From positions 62,001 to 126,000 of the forward strand of contig QOQU01000005.1 in the NCBI GenBank assembly GCA_003327455.1: a DNA stretch of 64,000 nt. Direction: 5' to 3'. Numbering within the stretch: position 1 is the stretch's first letter; every line of letters starts with the position of its first letter. This DNA is from Anaerolineae bacterium. GTDB taxonomy: Bacteria; Chloroflexota; Anaerolineae; Anaerolineales; UBA4823. The notes under the pieces were generated by a model. That model searched no databases, was not told the DNA's origin, and worked only from the letters and a program-made list of their open reading frames with translations. This document shows positions 54,826-63,599 of the stretch, piece after piece. A program made the position numbers and the translations under genes.

Positions 54826-57150
54826 CTACACTCTTTCCTGAAGGGCAGGGTCAGAGGCGGTTAACTCACGCAATTTTCTTAACAGGTTATTGCGAATTTC
54901 TTGTACTTCGGGGGAAGCCATCTGAGAGAGACGGTCCAATGCGGCAAGATATTGGGCGCGGGCAGCTTTTACTTCGCCGCGAATTTGATAGAGGTCGCCC
55001 AGACCGAGATGAACCTGTAAGGCTTGTTGGTGCGCAGACTCTACACCGGGTAGAAGGGTCAGGGCGTGTTCATAATGCTTTTGAGCCTGTTCGTAGAGTG
55101 AGCCGGTCATGGCTTTCTGAGCGGCTAAGATCAGGTAATGCAGGGCTTTTTCTGGCTGATTGCCCCAAGAGAAATGGCGAGCGAGAAGTTCGATAACTTC
55201 ATTCAACCGGCCGCTGTAGTGACTTTCGATGGCGGTGCCAACCAGCGTGTGCAGGCGGCTGCGCTCTTTTTTGAGCAGGGTGTTGTAAACTGCTTCAGAG
55301 ATGAGCAGATGTCGGAAAGCAAACTCCCCCTGGGGGTGATCGGGAGTAGCGACGATGAATTCGCGCTCGATCAATTCCTGGAGAGTTTTCTGGAGGTCCT
55401 CCTCGTGAACTGGCAGTATAGCTTCGAGAAGACCACGACTGAAATGATGCCCGATGATTGAGGCGTATTGCAACACAGTGCGTTGGAAAGCGGTTAATTG
55501 ATCAAAGCGAGCCTGAATTAAACCTTGTAAGGTGATTGGGACTCCCAGGGATTCTCCGTCAATCGAGCGGTGCGGCCGCAATCCAGAAGGAGAGTGTACG
55601 AGGGCGCCGGCATCCATTAGCATGCGTAAGATTTCTTCCAGATATAGAGGAATGCCGGCGGCATGTTCGAGAATGTTCTGGGTCAGTTTGGCAGGAAACT
55701 GTTGAATGTCTACCAGTTTTGCCAGCAATGTGTGACTTTCTTCATCTGTCAGACTATGCAATTCGATCCGTTCAACCATCTCAGAAGGGGTTGACGGTAA
55801 GGATTGGAAGAATTTCTGCAGGGGCGGGAAGTTTTCGCTGCGCGCTGCAGCCACAATCAGAAGCGGGGTCTGCTCAAGATCGGCGATGACGGTCTGTAAA
55901 ATGCTCAATGAAACTTCATCTGCCCATTGCAGGTCCTCCAGTATCCAGATGCGAGGTTGATCAGCATGACAGGGATACAGGATAGAACGAATGGCTGTAA
56001 GCACCTGTTGACGGAACTGGTCCGCTTCCAGGTTTTGGATGAGCAACAGGTAGTTCGGGTCAGAGGTCGGTAAGGAGAAAAGATGCTCTAAATAGGGGAC
56101 GAGGGATGTGGCTTGATCCGCAGCACAGGATTGCAAGGTTTGAGATAACTGGCGGCGGATTTCTGCTATGGTGCTTTTGGCGGAGATGCCGAGCTGATGA
56201 CGCAGAAGATCGGTGAAAATCCAGTAAGGCACAGAACGGCGATAGGTGAGACTGTAACCTTCCAGATAAGGGATGTTTTCTTCGGTGAGCCGATTTTTGA
56301 ATTCTTGTAAGAGGCGGCTTTTACCGATGCCCACCTCGCCGCAGATCAGAATAAACTTTCCTTGAGCGGAGCTTTGAATCTGGTGGGCTGCCTGCAGGAG
56401 ATGGTTAAGTTCCAATTGGCGACCGATCAAGGGAGCATGTAAGCCTTCGCCGGTGCGAGTGCTCCCCGTTAAGGGCTTAATGCCGATCAGGCGATAGCAT
56501 GGGACTGGATGGTCAAAGCCTTTCAACGTGGCATCAGGTAATTGCTCGTAGTCGAAGATGGCTCGGGTCTGATGGACAACTTCTGCGCTGGTAAAAATAC
56601 TGCCGGGATCAGCAATTTCTTGTAAACGATAGGCAAGGTTGACGGTTTCGCCGATCGCCGTGTAATCCATAACGATGTTTGAACCAATTTCGCCTACAAT
56701 AACCGGACCGCAATGTAAGCCGATGCGCAGATTGAGATCGAGGTTCAGATTCTGTTGAACATGCTGGCGCCACATCAGAAAGTTGGCTTGCATATCGAGT
56801 GCAGCGCGAATCGCTCGCTCGGTGTTGTTTTCGTAGCTGACCGGCGCTCCAAACAAAGCCATGATGCCATCGCCGGTCATCTTATCAATGATTCCTTCGT
56901 ACTTATAGACTTCGCGGCTGAGCAGATCGGTGTACTGCTGAACAAGTTCGTATAACGCTTCGCTATCCAGGCGGTTGGCAGCGACCGTATATCCTTCCAG
57001 ATCGGCAAAAAGCACCGTCACATGGCGGATCTGGCTGCGTTGGTGGGTGTCCAGATAAAGCGGGGGATCGCTCAAGCGCGCCCCACAGTAGCCGCAATAG
57101 CGCATCCCATCGGGAAGTTCGGCTTGACAATGCTTGCAAATCAGGGTCAT
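54826..57150 (-). CDS. Class III nucleotide cyclase with zinc ribbon, AAA-type ATPase and TPR-like tail
   Basis: A 774-residue multidomain regulator. N-terminal zinc ribbon (CKHC...CGYCG, residues 4-25). Class III adenylate/guanylate cyclase domain (about residues 40-215) with metal Asp in VLFADLEGYTVAA and KMTGDGIMALFGAP. STAND/AAA module with Walker A CGEVGIGKSRLL and Walker B IWILEDLQWADE. The C-terminal helical region has TPR-like units (EQAQKHYEHALTLLPG). Cyclase activity is plausible since both metal Asp residues are present; the base specificity is not clear. ATG 57150 is preferred over GTG 57192. It is transcribed divergently from rplU. Confidence 0.88.
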   Translation of the reverse strand: MTLICKHCQAELPDGMRYCGYCGARLSDPPLYLDTHQRSQIRHVTVLFADLEGYTVAANRLDSEALYELVQQYTDLLSREVYKYEGIIDKMTGDGIMALFGAPVSYENNTERAIRAALDMQANFLMWRQHVQQNLNLDLNLRIGLHCGPVIVGEIGSNIVMDYTAIGETVNLAYRLQEIADPGSIFTSAEVVHQTRAIFDYEQLPDATLKGFDHPVPCYRLIGIKPLTGSTRTGEGLHAPLIGRQLELNHLLQAAHQIQSSAQGKFILICGEVGIGKSRLLQEFKNRLTEENIPYLEGYSLTYRRSVPYWIFTDLLRHQLGISAKSTIAEIRRQLSQTLQSCAADQATSLVPYLEHLFSLPTSDPNYLLLIQNLEADQFRQQVLTAIRSILYPCHADQPRIWILEDLQWADEVSLSILQTVIADLEQTPLLIVAAARSENFPPLQKFFQSLPSTPSEMVERIELHSLTDEESHTLLAKLVDIQQFPAKLTQNILEHAAGIPLYLEEILRMLMDAGALVHSPSGLRPHRSIDGESLGVPITLQGLIQARFDQLTAFQRTVLQYASIIGHHFSRGLLEAILPVHEEDLQKTLQELIEREFIVATPDHPQGEFAFRHLLISEAVYNTLLKKERSRLHTLVGTAIESHYSGRLNEVIELLARHFSWGNQPEKALHYLILAAQKAMTGSLYEQAQKHYEHALTLLPGVESAHQQALQVHLGLGDLYQIRGEVKAARAQYLAALDRLSQMASPEVQEIRNNLLRKLRELTASDPALQERV

Positions 57151-57185
57151 CTCCCTTATCTTACTATGAAAATGGTCAAATAGAC

Positions 57186-57214
57186 TTGACACTTTTGTTG
57201 GGCGTTCGTATAAT
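57186..57214 (+). promoter_or_regulatory. Consensus promoter of rplU-rpmA-rpmE
   Basis: TTGACA (57186-57191), a 17-base spacer and TATAAT (57209-57214): a perfect match to the housekeeping promoter, as expected for ribosomal protein genes. Transcription should start near 57221. Confidence 0.92.
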
Positions 57215-57220
57215 TCAGTT

Positions 57221-57340
57221 TCGCCCTGAGCAATTGGCTTGGGGAAAAATCTTGTATTCCCAACTTCCCCATCGTTGAGCGGAGACGTCCCTCAGGCGTG
57301 GAGCGCGCAACGGGTGGAGAAGTGAAGATTGGAGAGAACG
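57221..57340 (+). promoter_or_regulatory. Possible ribosomal-protein leader of rplU
   Basis: A 120-base untranslated leader, GC-rich and foldable. A 7-bp stem pairs 57240-57246 with 57265-57271, and an overlapping alternative pairing of the same arm is possible. L21 leaders are known in other phyla, but I cannot confirm a match to a defined family. Confidence 0.3.
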
Positions 57341-57658
57341 ATGAAATTTGCAATTGTGGAAGATGGCGGGAAGCAATACAAGGCATTGGTTGGCGAGACC
57401 ATTGAGGTGGATTACTTCCCCGCCGAAGTTGGCGAACAAGTGGATTTAGAACGGGTTTTACTCGTCGCCGAAGATGGTCAGGTAGTGGTTGGCAAACCGC
57501 TGGTGGCAGGCGCAAAAGTACAGGCGACGGTTGAAGCCCAGGTAAAGGGCAAAAAGATCGTCGTCTTCAAGTACAAACCCAAAAAACGTTATCGGGTCAA
57601 AGCCGGGCACCGGCAACGCTACACCCGCCTGCGCATTGATGAAATTGTAACCGGATAG
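57341..57658 (+). CDS. rplU: 50S ribosomal protein L21
   Basis: A 105-residue ribosomal protein with [19 protein letters not shown], the central [16 protein letters not shown] and the C-terminal signature [20 protein letters not shown] (rRNA-binding). ATG 57341 has GGAGAG upstream; an in-frame TTG four codons earlier is less likely. First gene of the L21-L27-L31 operon. Confidence 0.97.
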   Translation: MKFAIVEDGGKQYKALVGETIEVDYFPAEVGEQVDLERVLLVAEDGQVVVGKPLVAGAKVQATVEAQVKGKKIVVFKYKPKKRYRVKAGHRQRYTRLRIDEIVTG

Positions 57659-57668
57659 GAAGGTAGCT

Positions 57669-57935
57669 ATGGCACACAAGAAAGGTGGCGGCTCCAGCCG
57701 CAATGGACGAGATAGTCATGCCCAGCGATTGGGTGTGAAGGTTTTTGGCGGTCAGAAGGTTCTGGCGGGCAATATTTTGGTACGTCAGCGCGGCACGCAT
57801 ATCAAACCGGGTAGAAATGTTGGCCTGGGCAAGGATGATACGCTGTTTGCGACTGCAGAAGGCGTGGTGGTGTATGAAACCATTCGCGGTAACCGCAAAC
57901 GGGTTAGTGTGATTCCCCTTGCAGAAACTGCCTGA
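57669..57935 (+). CDS. rpmA: 50S ribosomal protein L27
   Basis: An 88-residue ribosomal protein. N-terminal [20 protein letters not shown] lacks the cleavable extension found in Firmicutes, and [20 protein letters not shown] follows. The N-terminus reaches the peptidyl transferase centre. The rplU stop is 10 bases upstream. Confidence 0.98.
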   Translation: MAHKKGGGSSRNGRDSHAQRLGVKVFGGQKVLAGNILVRQRGTHIKPGRNVGLGKDDTLFATAEGVVVYETIRGNRKRVSVIPLAETA

Positions 57936-57964
57936 ACTTTGCCCGGAGATAAGGATTAAAGGTT

Positions 57965-58438
57965 ATGAAGAAAAATATTCATCCGACATACTATCCCGAT
58001 GCCCAGGTGATCTGCGCCTGTGGCAACACCTGGACAACCGGTTCGACCAAAAAGGTAATTCATACCGACCTGTGCTCGAAGTGTCATCCCTTCTACACCG
58101 GTGAACAGCGCATCGTTGACACCGAAGGGCAGGTTGATCGCTTCTATCGCAAGCTTGAGATTCGCAAACAGTATCAGGCGGAAAAGGAAGCTCGCGAAGC
58201 TGCCCGAACCTCTCCACTCCGCCCGATTGCCGACTTAAACCTGGGACCACGCGCTACCGAAGCGTTAGCCAAAGCCGGCATCACCAACGTTGGGCAGGCA
58301 CTGGAGCGTTTGGCACAGGGCGAACAAGCCCTCTTAGCTATTGATGGCTTTGGGCGAAAGTCGCTGGCTGACCTGAAGAAACGCTTGCGCTCCTTTGGCT
58401 ACGAACTACCGGAAGCCGCCGAAGAGATTGTGGTTTGA
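57965..58438 (+). CDS. rpmE: Ribosomal protein L31 fused to an RNAP alpha-CTD-like domain
   Basis: A 157-residue protein, about twice the usual L31 length. Residues 1-70 are zinc-type L31 with ligands Cys17, Cys19, Cys37 and Cys40 ([19 protein letters not shown]). After a charged helical linker ([13 protein letters not shown]), residues 84-150 match the C-terminal domain of RNA polymerase alpha: [31 protein letters not shown] and the helix-hairpin-helix [14 protein letters not shown]. The Arg equivalent to E. coli Arg265 and the GxKS loop are kept; several other DNA contacts are changed. The domain could bind nucleic acid or the transcription machinery (inference). Last gene of the operon, followed by a strong terminator. 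Confidence 0.92.
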   Translation: MKKNIHPTYYPDAQVICACGNTWTTGSTKKVIHTDLCSKCHPFYTGEQRIVDTEGQVDRFYRKLEIRKQYQAEKEAREAARTSPLRPIADLNLGPRATEALAKAGITNVGQALERLAQGEQALLAIDGFGRKSLADLKKRLRSFGYELPEAAEEIVV

Positions 58439-58454
58439 AATCTGCTTCAACAAC

Positions 58455-58486
58455 AAAAAATCCCCCTGCGGGGGGATTTTTTCTTT
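58455..58486 (+). terminator. Terminator of the ribosomal protein operon
   Basis: A 12-bp stem (58455-58466 with 58471-58482, loop TGCG), A-tract, GC core, then TTTTTTCTTT: a textbook Rho-independent terminator 17 bases after rpmE, able to work on both strands. Confidence 0.95.
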
Positions 58487-58658
58487 AAAGTGTGTTTGGC
58501 AACTCACTACAGTTTGGTATGGCCACAAGAGCCGTCAATCTCTAAAACACAATTTCTGTATTAACGAACGCTGCCACAAAAAGAAACTTTTTCCTCTGGT
58601 CATCAAGAGAAATCTTCCCGAACGAAAAGTCACGCAAGAAAATAGTACTTTTTACCTA

Positions 58659-58687
58659 TTGACAAGACCTTACAAATTTGTTAGGTT
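58659..58687 (+). promoter_or_regulatory. Promoter of the riboswitch transcript
   Basis: TTGACA (58659-58664), a 17-base spacer and TAGGTT (58682-58687). The predicted start is just before the aptamer. The -35 is perfect and the -10 poor. Confidence 0.65.
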
Positions 58688-58697
58688 AAACATAGAA

Positions 58698-58776
58698 AGC
58701 TACGAAAGGGCAAACCCGTCGCAAGGCGGGGACGCAAAGCCAGGGGTCTTCAGATGGGGAGATAGCCCGGCTGCCG
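58698..58776 (+). ncRNA. Cyclic di-GMP-I (GEMM) riboswitch aptamer
   Basis: The GEMM-I core is readable: GAAAGGGCAAACC, a P2 hairpin CGTC-GCAA-GGCG with a GNRA tetraloop, GGGACGCAAAGCC, a P3 arm with G-U-tolerant pairing (GTCTT with GAGAT), and the 3' segment ATAGCCCGGCTGCCGA that matches the conserved AGCnnGGnUGCCGA end. The strand after it begins the terminator hairpin at 58777. A possible weak P1 (GCT 58699-58701 with AGC 58780-58782) would compete with the terminator arm. Confidence 0.88.
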
Positions 58777-58823
58777 AAAAGCCTTCCACGTACAGGTAAC
58801 TTTTGAGTGGGTAAGGCTTTTTT
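58777..58823 (+). terminator. Riboswitch expression-platform terminator
   Basis: AAAAGCCTT (58777-58785) pairs with AAGGCTTTT (58813-58821), extended by CCAC/GTGG (58786-58789 with 58807-58810) after a 2-base bulge. It is followed by a T-run. It lies directly after the c-di-GMP aptamer, so ligand binding probably decides read-through. Confidence 0.85.
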
Positions 58824-59153
58824 GTTTGGGTGCAAGTGGGAAGGGGGTACAAGCCCCCAAAAGAGACAAGCGTGTGGCACAAAAGATAAATCTTTAACAA
58901 GGGTTGGTTCAGTGACTCTACAGTGAGGAAAAGCAGTTATTGTGAGCAACCTGGTCAAGAGAGCTTTTCTGGCTGGAGAGTGTAGTTACTTAGCAGAACG
59001 GCAACGAGATTGACTGGCTGGTTGAGGATTTTTATACGCATGGATTGTAACTATCGAGGAGGTTATACATAGAAAACTTTCAACAAATAATCTAACCAAC
59101 CAAATCATATTCTTGTTCTTTTTATTTTTTACATTCTATACAGGAGGTTAATC
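58824..59153 (+). other. Long leader between riboswitch and surface protein gene
   Basis: About 330 bases without a supported gene. A small hairpin GGGGG-TACAAG-CCCCC lies near 58846-58861. A 10-codon frame, MDCNYRGGYT, begins at 59040 and is followed by GAGGAGG with no start codon after it. The 3' end carries the strong AGGAGGT site of the next gene. Nothing else is recognised. Confidence 0.5.
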
Positions 59154-62100
59154 ATGAAAAGGCGTTCATGGGTTAGCTTGATCTTCGTGCTAGTGTTACT
59201 GTTTGTTCTCTCTATAGTTTCGCCTACTTCTGCAGCTTCACCAATTTACGTAAGGACGGATGGGGATGATACAAATTGTAATGGAACGGCAAATGTTGCA
59301 TATAGCGCCTCTGTTGCACCAAATTGTGCTGTAAAAACAATTCAGAAGGGAATTGATATTGTTGATGCCAGTGGAACGGTGATTGTTTCTCCAGGTGAGT
59401 ATGAAGAAAATGTCGTGATCCTAAACAAAAATGTGACCCTGCTCTCAAGCGGTGGGCGGGAACTGACAACCATAAAGGGCAAATCTGGTGTAGGAAGTCT
59501 GGCGACGATTCTGGTTGATGGAACTACATCAGGAGTCCAAATTGGAAATAGCGGACAGGGGTTTAAGATTATCGGAATCGATAATGGAAACCCAGGTGTC
59601 GAGAATGCTGCTCTTTACTTTAGAGGAACCCATTCAGGAGCTGTTATAAAAGATAATGAAATTGTGGCAAATGGTGATCATGGGTTGCTATCTGAGTATG
59701 GAGCCACAATAACCAATTTCACGATTGACTCGAATATTTTTTCTGGTCAGACATTTGTAGGAAGTCAGCCTGGAGGAGACGGTTTTGCCAATCAGTTTAC
59801 TGAACTAAATGTCCCCCGCCAACTTGTTGTTATGGGAGGCGGGTCGAGTGGAACATTAACAACTAACATCACTTTCACCAATAATCAAATTATTGGAACC
59901 GCAGGGGGTATCAATTCAAGTGGTAACGAACAAGGAAACACGCTCGTTACAATTGATGCATCGAATAGCCTGATTCAGGGTAATACGTTTGCTGGAATTA
60001 CGACTCGGTATGCTACCAGCCTGCGCTGTCGGAGACCGAGTACCACGATCGCAGGCAATACATTTATCAGCACCGGACTTACACCAACAACCGGACATTT
60101 GTATCTACAAAACAATGCTTTAGATAGCAGTTTGATTTCAGCAAATAGCTTTGATAAAGGCGTCTATATTGAATCAAGTTTAGGAGGTTTTGTTGGTATT
60201 GGAATTAATTCTTTCGTTCAATCTGCGCCTACAAATTCCACAGTCAAGGTATTGAGTGGTAGCTACACCGAGAACAATGGGATTCAAATTACAAGAGCAC
60301 TCACTATCCAGGGAAGTGGCTCAAATGACACAATTGTAAATGGCTCTTTTGAAGTGCAAGCTAATAACGTGACTATTGAGGGGTTCCACATTCTTACTGG
60401 AACAAACAAGATAGTTGGGGATTTACATGGTATTTACGTAGAGGGGGGAAAAAGTGGTGTTATAGTCAAGAATAATCGGTTGACGGGCAGTTGGACTGGG
60501 GGCATTAGCAACTTTGTTGGGGGCCGCGGCATTCTAGCGGGCTATAATGTTGGGTCTCTGACGGTAGAAAACAACCTCATCGAGAAGTGGGTCAGCGGGC
60601 TGTACCTGAACCCGACCAGTGGAGCAATTGTGGTTCAAAACAACAACATCCAAAACAACTGGGCCGGTGCTGGCACAGATGGACAGGGAAATGTCCGTTT
60701 TGAGAATAACTTTTTCCAGGATAATATTGAGGGTATCGGAGCCTCGAGTGTAGGTGCTACTTTTATTGTCAAAGGCAACTCATTTACTGGAAACCAGACG
60801 GGAGTGAAACAATATGGTGGGAATTTAATCAATGCATCGGGCAACTGGTGGGGAAGCGCAGCCAAAACCGCTGTCCAAGGGGCTGTTGCCGGTTCAGTAG
60901 ATTTTACTCCTTGGCTGGCGGTGGGCAGCGATACCAGCACAAACCCAGGCTTCCAGGGAGATTTTTCCACTTTGTGGGTAGATGATGCTAGTCCGCAAAG
61001 CGGTACAGAAGGTCGTATCCAGGAAGCGATTGATTTGGTGGACGCAGGAGGAGAGGTCTGGGTTTTACCAGGGAATTATGATGAGAAAGCCACCAATCGT
61101 AGACTCTTTAACAATAACGGCCCTTACCAATTTGGATTATTTATCAGCCAATCGAAGGCGGGGATTCTTGTAGGAGGTGCTGAAGAGGATGGTTCACCAA
61201 TTGAGGATTATAATCAGGTCGAAGCAAACATAAAGACTTATGCTACGAATTCTTTCGGTTATAGTGGTATATTCGTTGAAGCGGATAATGTCACCCTTCA
61301 GGGGCTCAGGATAAAGGATAATATCGTTGGTGGTAATCCAATTAATAATAAGACGATTGAGATCATCGGTGATAACTTCACCTTGCGTTACTGTCATGTT
61401 AATGTAGGTTCTGGTGAGGAGGATGGCGGCTCTATCTATTTCAACGACTGGCGTTTCGATACAAATACAAATACCTCCCATGTCCAATCCTATACGGTTG
61501 AGAGCAATTGGATAGACAATGGCACCAGCATTGACCTCGCCAGTGGAGCTGGTTTTTCCGGGAATGTAAGCGGGCGGAAGATTATTAATAACAAGTTTAC
61601 CAACGATGGTGATGAATATTGGCCATTTATTAGCTTCAGCGGCTCTGATACCGGTGTGCCATGGTTTGTGCATTCTGTGGGTGGAGCTGTGATTGAGGGT
61701 AACGATTTTAATTACCAGTATAACGGAGATTCTTATAATGGTGTTGGAATCGCCTTTATTCGAGCCCGAGGCACATACGAAAATTCCCAGTTTGATTGGC
61801 AAAGTTTCTGGGAGAATAATCTTTTTAACAAAGCGGTAGTCTTCGGCCCAAATCCGCCGAGTGAATTGGGCACATATTCATACACGTCGGGTTCCTACGT
61901 ATTTAACAATGTGCGGAGGATCGGTGTCGAGATTGCAACTGAGGTCAAGCAAGCGGGTAACAACCACATTGTTCTTGCCAAGGAAGGCACTTACATCCAT
62001 CCAGTTCTTGTGAATAAACCCTTGACAATAACAAGCGAAGAAGGGTGGCAAAACACGATTGTCAAAAGCGGCTTTGATATTTATGCTAACAACGTCACGA

Positions 62101-63506
62101 TTGATGGTTTTCATATCATGACCGGCACAACCAGTGTGGGAGTTGATCTGCATGGCATCTATGTCGCTGCAGGGAGTTCAATAACTATCACGAATAATGT
62201 CCTGACGGGAAGTTGGACGGGGGGTACGAATAACTTTGTTGGTGGCCGCGGCATCCTAACCTCCGGCAATGTCAACAATTTACTGGTGGAGAACAACCTC
62301 ATCGAAAAGTGGGTCAGCGGGCTCTACCTGAACCCGACCAGTGGAGCAATTGTGGTTCGTAACAACGATATCCAGAACAACTGGGCTGGAGCTGGCACAG
62401 ACGGACAGGGAAATGTCCTATTAAACAATAATAATTTCCTGAATAACATCGAGGGAATTGGTGCTTCCGGTGTAGGCTCTAATTTCATCGTCGAACAAAA
62501 TGCCTTTAGCGGAAACACCGACGCTGTCAATTGGTATAGTGGCAATCCAATTCAGGCGAAGTTGAATTGGTGGAGCGGAAATAAGGGCCCGAAAGTTTCG
62601 AGTAATCCCAGAGGCAATGGTCAGCCAATCTCAGCTAACGTTACTTATCAGCCCTGGCTGTGTGATGGCACGGATACGCAACCGGCTAAATGGGGATTCC
62701 AGCCAAACGCCAATGCAGACAAGTGCACTAACCTGGCTACGAAACTGGTGTTCACCCAATATCCCTCTAGCGCCTTTGAGAACATTCCCTTTGCTCAACA
62801 GCCTATTGTGCGCGCAGAAGATGATGACGGCAATCTGGCAATCACATATGATAACTTTATCTTTCTCGATATTTCTAACAATCCTGTTGGGGGAATGTTA
62901 TTGCCAGGGCCATACTACAAAAAAGCTGTGGATGGGGTAGCAACATTTAGTGGGCTTTACATCAACAAAGCTGGTCAGGGTTATTCTCTAAAAGCCTTTG
63001 GGCTCGGTTCCAGTGGAGACTTTATTCTGACCGAGGGAGCTGCCTTTAATGTTCTCAAGCAACAGGCGGATTTGTCGATCTCCCTCACCGATAATCCTGA
63101 TCCGATCAATGCAGGTGATCCGCTGACTTACACTGTAACGGTAAGCAATAATGGTCCCCATGCTGCGCAAGGCGTCAGTGTTACGCTACAATTGCCGGCA
63201 GGGGTTGGTTTCCAGACTGCATCGGGGACGGGTTGGACATGTGTTCAAAGTGGTGGGGTTGTGACCTGTAGCAGAGCCACCAGTATAGGATCTGGTCAGA
63301 CGGCCGCAGCCATCACTGTTCAGGTGACCGCGCCAACCCAGGCTGGAACGATCACTGCCTCGGCAAGCGTTGCTCTGGCGGACAGTATGGATGATCCGAC
63401 ACCAGCAAATAACCAGGCAAGCACGACAACGACTGTTGTTGAACTGCCCCCGACTGGTCCATCATTCATCCTCTACCTGCCGTTGGTCTTGAACAACGCT
63501 CCGTAA
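59154..63506 (+). CDS. Giant secreted parallel-beta-helix surface protein with DUF11 domain and LPPTG-like C-terminus
   Basis: A 1450-residue exported protein. Signal peptide residues 1-28. Two beta-helix modules follow, each opening with a DUF1565-like start (TIQKGIDIVDASGTVIVSPG near residue 65; RIQEAIDLVDAGGEVWVLPG near residue 620) and rich in right-handed helix repeats (NNLIEKWVSGLYLNP, GNVRFENNFFQDN). Segments 397-566 and 973-1138 are near-copies. A DUF11/CARDB-type beta domain covers about 1307-1427 (PINAGDPLTYTVTVSNNGP). The tail has LPPTG at 1431-1435 and a hydrophobic end FILYLPLVLNNAP, without basic residues. Such folds bind or cleave polysaccharide; no catalytic site is identified. 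Likely an adhesin or matrix protein under c-di-GMP control. Confidence 0.9.
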   Translation: MKRRSWVSLIFVLVLLFVLSIVSPTSAASPIYVRTDGDDTNCNGTANVAYSASVAPNCAVKTIQKGIDIVDASGTVIVSPGEYEENVVILNKNVTLLSSGGRELTTIKGKSGVGSLATILVDGTTSGVQIGNSGQGFKIIGIDNGNPGVENAALYFRGTHSGAVIKDNEIVANGDHGLLSEYGATITNFTIDSNIFSGQTFVGSQPGGDGFANQFTELNVPRQLVVMGGGSSGTLTTNITFTNNQIIGTAGGINSSGNEQGNTLVTIDASNSLIQGNTFAGITTRYATSLRCRRPSTTIAGNTFISTGLTPTTGHLYLQNNALDSSLISANSFDKGVYIESSLGGFVGIGINSFVQSAPTNSTVKVLSGSYTENNGIQITRALTIQGSGSNDTIVNGSFEVQANNVTIEGFHILTGTNKIVGDLHGIYVEGGKSGVIVKNNRLTGSWTGGISNFVGGRGILAGYNVGSLTVENNLIEKWVSGLYLNPTSGAIVVQNNNIQNNWAGAGTDGQGNVRFENNFFQDNIEGIGASSVGATFIVKGNSFTGNQTGVKQYGGNLINASGNWWGSAAKTAVQGAVAGSVDFTPWLAVGSDTSTNPGFQGDFSTLWVDDASPQSGTEGRIQEAIDLVDAGGEVWVLPGNYDEKATNRRLFNNNGPYQFGLFISQSKAGILVGGAEEDGSPIEDYNQVEANIKTYATNSFGYSGIFVEADNVTLQGLRIKDNIVGGNPINNKTIEIIGDNFTLRYCHVNVGSGEEDGGSIYFNDWRFDTNTNTSHVQSYTVESNWIDNGTSIDLASGAGFSGNVSGRKIINNKFTNDGDEYWPFISFSGSDTGVPWFVHSVGGAVIEGNDFNYQYNGDSYNGVGIAFIRARGTYENSQFDWQSFWENNLFNKAVVFGPNPPSELGTYSYTSGSYVFNNVRRIGVEIATEVKQAGNNHIVLAKEGTYIHPVLVNKPLTITSEEGWQNTIVKSGFDIYANNVTIDGFHIMTGTTSVGVDLHGIYVAAGSSITITNNVLTGSWTGGTNNFVGGRGILTSGNVNNLLVENNLIEKWVSGLYLNPTSGAIVVRNNDIQNNWAGAGTDGQGNVLLNNNNFLNNIEGIGASGVGSNFIVEQNAFSGNTDAVNWYSGNPIQAKLNWWSGNKGPKVSSNPRGNGQPISANVTYQPWLCDGTDTQPAKWGFQPNANADKCTNLATKLVFTQYPSSAFENIPFAQQPIVRAEDDDGNLAITYDNFIFLDISNNPVGGMLLPGPYYKKAVDGVATFSGLYINKAGQGYSLKAFGLGSSGDFILTEGAAFNVLKQQADLSISLTDNPDPINAGDPLTYTVTVSNNGPHAAQGVSVTLQLPAGVGFQTASGTGWTCVQSGGVVTCSRATSIGSGQTAAAITVQVTAPTQAGTITASASVALADSMDDPTPANNQASTTTTVVELPPTGPSFILYLPLVLNNAP

Positions 63507-63533
63507 CCAAACCCTGGTTCAGGTTTTGAAACC

Positions 63534-63566
63534 GGCTCGCAGCGTTTTCGCTGCGAGCCTTTCTTT
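63534..63566 (+). terminator. Terminator after the beta-helix gene
   Basis: A perfect 11-bp stem (63534-63544 with 63549-63559, loop TTTT) followed by TTTCTTT, 28 bases after the stop and in the convergent gap with the sortase-like gene. Confidence 0.9.
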
Positions 63567-63599
63567 GCTATGCAGGTAGGCGGGTTTACGAAAAGGTTT

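Noticed and set aside
58686-58958. 90-codon minus-strand frame across the riboswitch
   Set aside because: It is antisense to a structured RNA element with strong motif matches and has no family resemblance.
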